A DNA stretch of 63,565 nucleotides from contig JBCDAU010000033.1 of the NCBI GenBank assembly GCA_039185015.1, positions 1-63,565 on the forward strand, read 5' to 3'. The position numbers and the translations under genes were made by a program. This document shows, piece by piece, positions 58,290 to 63,565 of the stretch (its first letter is position 1; each line of letters starts with the position of its first letter). Origin of the DNA: JBCBSZ01 sp039185015. Lineage in GTDB: Bacteria; Actinomycetota; Acidimicrobiia; Acidimicrobiales; Poriferisodalaceae. The notes under the pieces were generated by a model. That model saw nothing but the letters and a program-made list of their open reading frames with translations. It had not been told where the DNA came from and did not search any database.

Positions 58290-61079
58290 CTAACGCACGT
58301 CTTCGAGCAGCGCGAGCAGGTCATCTCCATAGCGCTCGAGCTTCGTCGGACCGATGCCCTTGCACCGTGCCAACTCCTCGAGCGAGGCGGGCATCGCCCG
58401 GGCGATCCCGTCGAGGTGGGCGTCGGACAACACGACGTAGGCGGGCACCCCGTCGGAGCGGGCCCGCTCCAACCGCCAGGCCTTCAAGGTGTCGACGACG
58501 TCGCTCGGCGCGGCTGGTGGTCCGAAGGTGACCATGCGGCCGTCGACGGTGACGGGATCGCCCTGACGCACCCGCGTCACCCCACCACCGCCGAGGGCGA
58601 CGAGCACGTCATCGCCGTCGGCCTCGCTGACCACGCCCTCGAAGCCACCGGCGAGCCGGACCTCGAGACCGATCTCGGCCATGACGGACGGGAAGGCGTC
58701 ACTGGCCCTCGGCCGAGCCGGCTCGGGTGCGACCTCGGGCGGCGGCTCGCCGGGTTCGTCGAGCTCGTCGAGGAACGGTGACGGCTGCTCCTCGTCGGCG
58801 ACGACCAGCAGCTCGCGTCGGGCTCGGGTCATGGCGACGTGGAGGATGCGGCGCTCCTCCTCGACGTCCTCGGCGAGTCGATGGGGGAGCAGGCCGGCGT
58901 CGACGCCGTGTACGGCGACGTGATCCCACTCGAGGCCCTTGACCCGGTGGATCGAGGAGAGGTGCACGCCGCCGTCGTCACCCGGCAGCGAGAGGCGCTC
59001 CTGGAGCCAGCCGGCGAAGGTCTCGGGATCGGGGTGCAGCGCCGCCACGGCGAGCAGCGCGTTGAGATCGTCGCCGTGGCCGCCCGCATCACCGCGCCGG
59101 GAGCGGTCGAGGGTCTCGATCACCCGCCCGACCCCGACGAGGTCGCGCACGTCGCGCAGGATCGTGGCGGTGTCGGCCCCCGCGGTGCGGTCGGCGAAGG
59201 CCTCGACGTCGACGACGAAGCTCGTGAGGCGCTCGCCGTCGCGCCCCTCGACCCCCGCGGCCTCGTGTCGGAGCCGGTCGGCGGTCCACCGTCGGCGTCG
59301 TCGCAGCGACTCGACCCCGCGCCGGCTGATGCGGCGCGAGGGCCGGTTGGCGATCTCGGCGAGGTCCCCGCCGGCCCAGTCACCGCCGGAGGTGGAGATG
59401 CGGAGGTAGGCGAGTGCGGCCCGGACCCCGGTGCGGCGCAGCACCTGCACACCGACCGGGCGGGTGCAGGGCACCCCGACCTCGCTCAGCAGCACCTGGA
59501 TCGGCAGCAGCGTGGCGTTGACCCGGGTGAGCACGGCGACCGACTCGGGCTCGGCACCGGCGTCGAGCCACGAGCGCACCTGGTCGACGACCTTGGGCGC
59601 GGCGCGCTCGGCCGCCAGCCGGGCGATCTCGGGCTCCGACCCGACCTCTCGACCCGCTCGGATGACCTTGTCGACGCGCCGCCGGTTGCGGGTGAGCAGG
59701 TTGGCGGCGGCATCGACGACGGGTGGTGGGCAGCGGTAGTTGACCTCGAGGGCGTGCGCGGCGGCGCCGGGGAAGTAGCGCTCGAAGTCGATGAGGTACG
59801 ACGGCGTGGCCCCGGCGTAGCCGTAGATCACCTGGTCGTCGTCGCCGACGCCGAAGGTCTGGAACGCGGGAGCGGCCAACAGTCGGACGAGCAGCAGGTA
59901 GCCGGGCGTCAGGTCCTGGAACTCGTCGACCAGGAGGTGGCGTCGGCGAGAGCGGGCCCGAGCCCTCGCCTCGGGGTCACGGAGCAAGAGCTCGATGGCG
60001 CCGAAGATCAGCTCATCGAAGTCGACGGCACCCATGGCGTGCAGCTCGGCCCGGTAGCGGGTGGCGACGTCGCCGAAGCCCGGCGCGTCGTCGCGCTCGG
60101 CCTCGACGTGCTCGGGCGCCCGCAGGCCGAGCCGGAGGTCGGCCAGCCCGTCGAGATAGGGAGCGAGGATGTCGGTGTTGGCCCGCCGGCGCACCGGCAC
60201 CATCGGGCCGAGGATGTCGCGGACCTCCCGCTCGTCGAGCACCCGCGGCGGACGCCAGCCACCGAGCGACGCCTCGGCCCGGAGCAGCTCGAGGCCGAGC
60301 GCGTGGAGCGTTCGCACCTCCACCCGAGCCTCGGGGCCCAACCGGTCGGCGAGCTCCCCGGCGGCCCGGGTGTTGTAGGCGACCGCGGTGATGAGCTCGG
60401 GCTCGATGCCCCGATCGACCACGAGGTGGCGGATCCGCTCGGTGAGCACCCGCGTCTTGCCGGAACCGGCCGGTGCGACGATGCGGGCCGGCCCGCTCCG
60501 GTGGGCGACGGCCTCGAGCTGGTCGGGGGCGAGGTCGGCGCTGGGATCCCGGTGGCGGGCGACGGTGAGCCGGCCCAGATCGACCGACTCGCGGTGGACG
60601 ACGGCGTGCTCGACGTCGACCGGGCCACGGGGGCCACCATCGATCCAGGCCGGCGTGCCGTCGTCGAGCTCGACATCAGCCTTCGCGGACGGCCGAGCCC
60701 CGACCCGCTCGGCCTTGCGCGACCACCACCAGATCGGGGCGTCGCCCCTGGCGTCGTAGGTGTTGGCCCAGACGAGGAAGAACAGCCGCTCGAGCGAGAA
60801 CTCGAACCCGGGATCGAGCGCCCACGGAGCGACGTCGGTGCGCTGCGGCGCTCGAAGGCGCTCATTGGCCACGGCGAGCTCGACCACGTGGGGGACCCGG
60901 CGTGACCAGAGATCGTGCAGCTCGCGCACCGCCTCGACCGGGTCGGCGAGGACGGCCTCGTCGACGACGATCCGGGGGGCGTCGGTCCACGGCTCGGGCG
61001 GCCGGGCGCCGGCCTCGACGACCACGCCTCGTCCGAGCGCGGCGGGGCCCGGATGGATGGATCCGTGCACCCCGCTCAT
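58290..61079 (-). CDS. uvrD2: UvrD/Rep-family helicase with HRDC domain (UvrD2)
   Basis: A 929-residue superfamily 1A helicase. Walker A is APAGSGKTRVL, Walker B LLVDEFQDLTPG, motif III GVGDDDQVIYGYAGA, motif IV EVNYRCPPPVVD, motif V HLSSIHRVKGLEWDHVAVHG, motif VI HVAMTRARREL. The C-terminal 70 residues (AHLDGIARAMPASLEELARC) form an HRDC domain, as in mycobacterial UvrD2. The N-terminus has a 150-residue extra domain. ATG 61079 is preferred because the upstream SOS box would otherwise lie in the coding region. It is divergent from mrx1, the same pairing as in mycobacteria. Confidence 0.92.
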   Translation of the reverse strand: MSGVHGSIHPGPAALGRGVVVEAGARPPEPWTDAPRIVVDEAVLADPVEAVRELHDLWSRRVPHVVELAVANERLRAPQRTDVAPWALDPGFEFSLERLFFLVWANTYDARGDAPIWWWSRKAERVGARPSAKADVELDDGTPAWIDGGPRGPVDVEHAVVHRESVDLGRLTVARHRDPSADLAPDQLEAVAHRSGPARIVAPAGSGKTRVLTERIRHLVVDRGIEPELITAVAYNTRAAGELADRLGPEARVEVRTLHALGLELLRAEASLGGWRPPRVLDEREVRDILGPMVPVRRRANTDILAPYLDGLADLRLGLRAPEHVEAERDDAPGFGDVATRYRAELHAMGAVDFDELIFGAIELLLRDPEARARARSRRRHLLVDEFQDLTPGYLLLVRLLAAPAFQTFGVGDDDQVIYGYAGATPSYLIDFERYFPGAAAHALEVNYRCPPPVVDAAANLLTRNRRRVDKVIRAGREVGSEPEIARLAAERAAPKVVDQVRSWLDAGAEPESVAVLTRVNATLLPIQVLLSEVGVPCTRPVGVQVLRRTGVRAALAYLRISTSGGDWAGGDLAEIANRPSRRISRRGVESLRRRRRWTADRLRHEAAGVEGRDGERLTSFVVDVEAFADRTAGADTATILRDVRDLVGVGRVIETLDRSRRGDAGGHGDDLNALLAVAALHPDPETFAGWLQERLSLPGDDGGVHLSSIHRVKGLEWDHVAVHGVDAGLLPHRLAEDVEEERRILHVAMTRARRELLVVADEEQPSPFLDELDEPGEPPPEVAPEPARPRASDAFPSVMAEIGLEVRLAGGFEGVVSEADGDDVLVALGGGGVTRVRQGDPVTVDGRMVTFGPPAAPSDVVDTLKAWRLERARSDGVPAYVVLSDAHLDGIARAMPASLEELARCKGIGPTKLERYGDDLLALLEDVR

Positions 61080-61093
61080 CGAACGCATGTTCT
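61080..61093. promoter_or_regulatory. SOS box at the uvrD2 start
   Basis: CGAACGCATGTTCT fits CGAAC-N4-GTTCG with one mismatch in the last position. It directly abuts the uvrD2 ATG at 61079, so LexA bound there would block initiation. It is 54 bp from the mrx1 start and may affect that too. Confidence 0.6.
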
Positions 61094-61146
61094 CACACGG
61101 GTGCGCGCTCGGGAACACCGGGGCCAGTCGACGGGTTCAGGGAGAC

Positions 61147-61479
61147 ATGGCGAACACTCCGACCGCGATCGACGTCTACTGGCGCCCGGGTTGTGGCTTC
61201 TGCATGGCCCTCGACCGGCAGCTCAACCGGCTCGGGGTCCCCATGGACAAGCACAACATCTGGGAGGACCAGGACGCCGCCGCGTTCGTGCGCCAGCACG
61301 CCAACGGCAACGAGACCGTGCCCACCGTGCACATCGGCTCGTCGGTCCTCGTGAACCCGACGCCGAACGAGGTCCTCCAGACGATGCAGGCCGAGGTGCC
61401 CGATCTCGTGCCCGAGGGCGTCGAGGCGCCCGGGCAGGGAGCGGTCGGCCGGACGATGCGCCGCCTCCTCGGCGGCTGA
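61147..61479 (+). CDS. mrx1: Mycoredoxin (glutaredoxin-like, mycothiol-dependent)
   Basis: A 110-residue glutaredoxin-fold protein from ATG 61147. The active site is CGFC (Cys16, Cys19) after VYWRPG, and the cis-Pro region is ETVPTVHIGS. M. tuberculosis mycoredoxin-1 has CGYC and lies beside uvrD2 as well. It should reduce mixed disulfides between mycothiol and proteins. The C-terminal 25 residues are an unusual tail (APGQGAVGRTMRRLLGG). Confidence 0.9.
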   Translation: MANTPTAIDVYWRPGCGFCMALDRQLNRLGVPMDKHNIWEDQDAAAFVRQHANGNETVPTVHIGSSVLVNPTPNEVLQTMQAEVPDLVPEGVEAPGQGAVGRTMRRLLGG

Positions 61480-61490
61480 GCTCTTCACCC

Positions 61491-61515
61491 GAGCAGGGAC
61501 CCCGGAGCCCCGCTC
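61491..61515. terminator. Weak hairpin between mrx1 and thioesterase
   Basis: GAGCAGGG (61491-61498) pairs with CCCCGCTC (61508-61515) with one A-C mismatch and a 9-base loop. It lies between the convergent ends of mrx1 and the thioesterase gene. No T-run. Confidence 0.35.
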
Positions 61516-61577
61516 TCCTCCACAGGTCCTCGTTGCTGACGCTCCTGCGGCGTGGCCGTTGACATCGGCCGCTTCAC

Positions 61578-62048
61578 TCAGGCGCGGGACACCTTGAAGG
61601 TCGCGTTGCCGGTGGCGACGAGCTCGCCGTCGGGCGTGGTGCGCACCTCGGCCGCGCAGAAGACGATCGAGCGGCCACGCTTGACGACCCAGCCCTCCGC
61701 GAGGAGGTCGGCGTCGACCACCGCGCCCAGGTACCGGACGTCGAGGTCGACGGTCGAGAAGCCGCCAGGGTCGTCGTAGCCCGAGCCGATCGCGGGCACG
61801 AACACCGAGTCGATGAGCGTGGCGAACACGCCGCCATGGACGACCCCGGCGGGCTGTCGGAGCTCGGCCCGGAACGGCAGGCGCAGGCGGGCGTAGTCGA
61901 GGCGCAGATCGTCGAGGATGAACCCGACGAGGTGCGGGAAGTACGGCCCGCCCTCCCGCTTGGGGAAGTTGCTCCACCGGTCGTGGCGCTCGACCGGCAG
62001 TGGCCCGAAGCGGGCGGCGTTGGGGGCGACGACGCTGAGATCCTCCAC
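61578..62048 (-). CDS. PaaI-type hotdog thioesterase
   Basis: A 156-residue single hotdog domain from GTG 62048. The core PAGVVHGGVFATLIDSVFVPAI has the HGG motif and helix Asp typical of PaaI/YbdB-type acyl-CoA thioesterases, then TVDLDVRYLGAVVDADLLAE, and GRSIVFCAAEVRTTPDGELV. It should hydrolyse acyl-CoA esters. It is divergent from the S9 peptidase across 40 bp. An extension to 62291 would overlap that gene. Confidence 0.9.
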   Translation of the reverse strand: MEDLSVVAPNAARFGPLPVERHDRWSNFPKREGGPYFPHLVGFILDDLRLDYARLRLPFRAELRQPAGVVHGGVFATLIDSVFVPAIGSGYDDPGGFSTVDLDVRYLGAVVDADLLAEGWVVKRGRSIVFCAAEVRTTPDGELVATGNATFKVSRA

Positions 62049-62088
62049 GAGGCGAGCACCGTAGCCACCGCCCGGTACGTTGCCGAAG

Positions 62089-63565
62089 ATGGCGCCTGCC
62101 GACAGCTTCCCCCGACAACACGCGCGCACCCGCCGGTTCACGCTCGGCGCCCCGCGCACGATCACCGTCACCGACGGCGGCCTCGTGCGGTTCTGCCGAT
62201 CTCGCGGAGGCGACGACCCGGTCAACCTCCTGTGGGAGCTCGATCCGACCACGGGGGTGGAGACGGTCGCCATCGATCCGACCGCGCTCACCGTCGACGA
62301 GTCCGACCTGCCGCCCGCCGAACGGGCTCGCCGCGAGCGCGCCCGCGAGGCCGCCGGCGGTGTGGTCAGCTACGCCGGGGACGAGGACCGGGTCGTCACG
62401 GCGCTCGCCGGCCGCCTGGTGGTCGCCGAGCGGGGCGATGACGGCTGGGCGGTGCGCGAGGTCGAGACCGACGGCGCCGTCTTCGATCCGCGCCCGGTCG
62501 AGGGTGGCGGGATCGCGCACGTCTCCGGCCCGACGCTGGTGGTCGACGGTCGGGTGCTGTGCGCCGAGGACGACGACCACGTCTCGTGGGGGTCGGCAGA
62601 GTTCGTCGCCGCCGAGGAGATGGGCCGGGGAGGCGGTTACTGGCCGTCACCCAGCGGCGAGCGGCTCCTGGTCACCCGGGTCGACGTGTCCCCGATCCCG
62701 GTGTGGTGGATCTCGTCGCCGGCCACCCCGGCAGCCGGGCCGACCTCGATCCGCTACCCGCACGCCGGCGCGGCCAACGCCGACGTTCGCCTCTTCGTGG
62801 TCGACGCCGCCGACGGCGCCCGCACCGAGGTCGAGTGGGGCCGCGACGAGTTCGAGTACCTCGCCGACGCCGGCTGGCGGGACGCCGAGCATCCCTGGGT
62901 GCTCGTGCAGTCCCGCGACCAGCGCGTCGTGCTCCTGCTCGACATCGACCCGTCCACGGGGGAGACGACCGAGCGGCACCGCATCACGGACGAGGTCTGG
63001 GTCGAGCTGATCCCCGGCTCACCGTCGTTCGTCGAGGAGCGCCTCGTCACCGTCGAGGACCGAGGCGCCGCCCGCCGGGTCTGCGTCGACGGCGTGCCGT
63101 TGACCGGTGACGACCTGCAGGTGCGGTCGATCCTGGCGGCCGCCGATGACGGCGTGTGGGTGACCGCCTCGACCGAGCCGACCGAGATCGAGCTGTGGCG
63201 CTTCGGCCTCGACGGCGGTGCTGAGCGGATCACCGCCGGCGGCGGCGTCCACACCGCCGTCGTGGGTGGTGACGTCGTCGTGACCGGGCGAGCGTCGCTC
63301 GACCAGCACGGCACCGAGGTGTTCGTCACCGTCGCCGGCGGCCGGGTCGCCACGATCGAGTCGCACGCCGAGACCCCGCTCGTCGACGCCGCACCGCGGC
63401 TGATCCGGGCGGGGGAGCGCGAGATCCGCACCGCGGTGCTGCTGCCGGCCGACGCCGACCCCGAGGCGAAGCTGCCGGTGCTGCTCGATCCCTACGGCGG
63501 CCCCCACGCGCAGCGGGTGATCGCCAGCCGCAACGCCCACGCCGCCTCGCAGTGGTTCGCCGACC
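62089..63565 (+). CDS. S9-family (prolyl oligopeptidase / DPP IV-like) peptidase, 3' end cut by window edge
   Basis: The frame is open from ATG 62089 to the end of the window, 492 residues without a stop. The beginning is a DPPIV N-terminal beta-propeller: NLLWELDPTTGVETVA, GGGYWPSPSGERLLVTRVD, RYPHAGAANADVRLFVVDAA (the RYP-A motif of DPP IV-like enzymes), DEFEYLADAGWRDAEHPWVL. The last part, LPVLLDPYGGPHAQRVIASR, is the opening of the alpha/beta hydrolase catalytic domain (Asp-Pro-Tyr-Gly-Gly-Pro); the nucleophile Ser and His lie beyond the window. No signal peptide is evident, so it appears cytoplasmic. The first 25 residues are basic. Confidence 0.92.
   Translation, partial: MAPADSFPRQHARTRRFTLGAPRTITVTDGGLVRFCRSRGGDDPVNLLWELDPTTGVETVAIDPTALTVDESDLPPAERARRERAREAAGGVVSYAGDEDRVVTALAGRLVVAERGDDGWAVREVETDGAVFDPRPVEGGGIAHVSGPTLVVDGRVLCAEDDDHVSWGSAEFVAAEEMGRGGGYWPSPSGERLLVTRVDVSPIPVWWISSPATPAAGPTSIRYPHAGAANADVRLFVVDAADGARTEVEWGRDEFEYLADAGWRDAEHPWVLVQSRDQRVVLLLDIDPSTGETTERHRITDEVWVELIPGSPSFVEERLVTVEDRGAARRVCVDGVPLTGDDLQVRSILAAADDGVWVTASTEPTEIELWRFGLDGGAERITAGGGVHTAVVGGDVVVTGRASLDQHGTEVFVTVAGGRVATIESHAETPLVDAAPRLIRAGEREIRTAVLLPADADPEAKLPVLLDPYGGPHAQRVIASRNAHAASQWFAD

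Noticed and set aside
1..63565. CRISPR arrays, insertion sequences or prophage genes
   Set aside because: No regularly spaced repeats, no terminal inverted repeats with transposase and no phage structural genes were seen; only one degraded HTH fragment hints at mobile DNA.

Overview
The window is high-GC chromosomal DNA of an actinobacterium. Acidimicrobiia (the Ilumatobacter/Iamia side) is my best guess. Supporting signs are the frequent GTG starts, a mycoredoxin next to a UvrD2-type helicase (so mycothiol redox chemistry), the divergent lexA / LysM protein / nrdR order known from mycobacteria, a class II ribonucleotide reductase, and secreted GYW...DGGVFAFGDA repeats that I associate with Acidimicrobiia. 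The lineage is inferred; there is no rRNA in the window. Most of it is ordinary, densely packed core chromosome.

Layout. 1-3242: three unrecognised proteins, then an EamA exporter divergent from a MarR regulator. 3391-7839: a TetR regulator divergent from two short-chain dehydrogenases, an unknown protein and a DHA2-type MFS exporter, with three look-alike operator sites around tetR. 7840-9970: a degraded stretch with two disrupted genes beside tRNA-Ala(GGC). 10087-16297: leuS, a fatty acyl-AMP ligase, a tiny zinc ribbon and a MocR regulator. 16301-22135: a signalling block with a response regulator and a receiver-kinase facing a CHASE/PAS hybrid kinase with receiver and Hpt, followed by a Crp-type regulator and a degenerate cyclic-nucleotide domain protein. 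22139-26158: a lipoprotein, a 2OG-Fe(II) oxygenase, a PAC2 protein and a thioredoxin. 26152-32807: a surface-glycan island (two GT2 enzymes, a WecG/TagA enzyme, a glycan-enzyme/methyltransferase fusion, a sulfotransferase and a Wzx-type flippase).

32983-39711: comEA, comEC and holA, then lexA facing an SOS-box-rich region, a LysM membrane protein and nrdR, then a RibD-like reductase and a membrane protein with its winged-helix partner. 39733-47783: a cellulose-synthase-like PilZ glycosyltransferase, a molybdopterin oxidoreductase, and nrdJ behind a 540-base leader region holding candidate DnaA boxes, a promoter and a structured RNA leader. 47784-54864: an SDR, a PilZ protein, a cupin, an alpha/beta hydrolase fused to a SARP-type DNA-binding module, UspA, a CapA-like protein and two small proteins. 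54929-63565: a PQQ-type propeller, thymidine kinase, an acyl-ACP desaturase-like diiron protein, uvrD2 with an SOS box at its start, mycoredoxin, a thioesterase and a truncated S9 peptidase.

Genes that appear to work together: nrdR, nrdJ and tdk in dNTP supply; lexA, the LysM protein and uvrD2 as SOS targets; comEA and comEC in DNA uptake; the glycan island in making and exporting a decorated polymer; and the two kinase operons as one probable phosphorelay. I found no CRISPR array, insertion sequence or rRNA. The least explained and most interesting signals are regulatory: the 26-bp GTGAC-N16-GTCAC sites around tetR, the tandem palindromes at 17881-17918, the nrdJ leader, and the hydrolase-SARP fusion.
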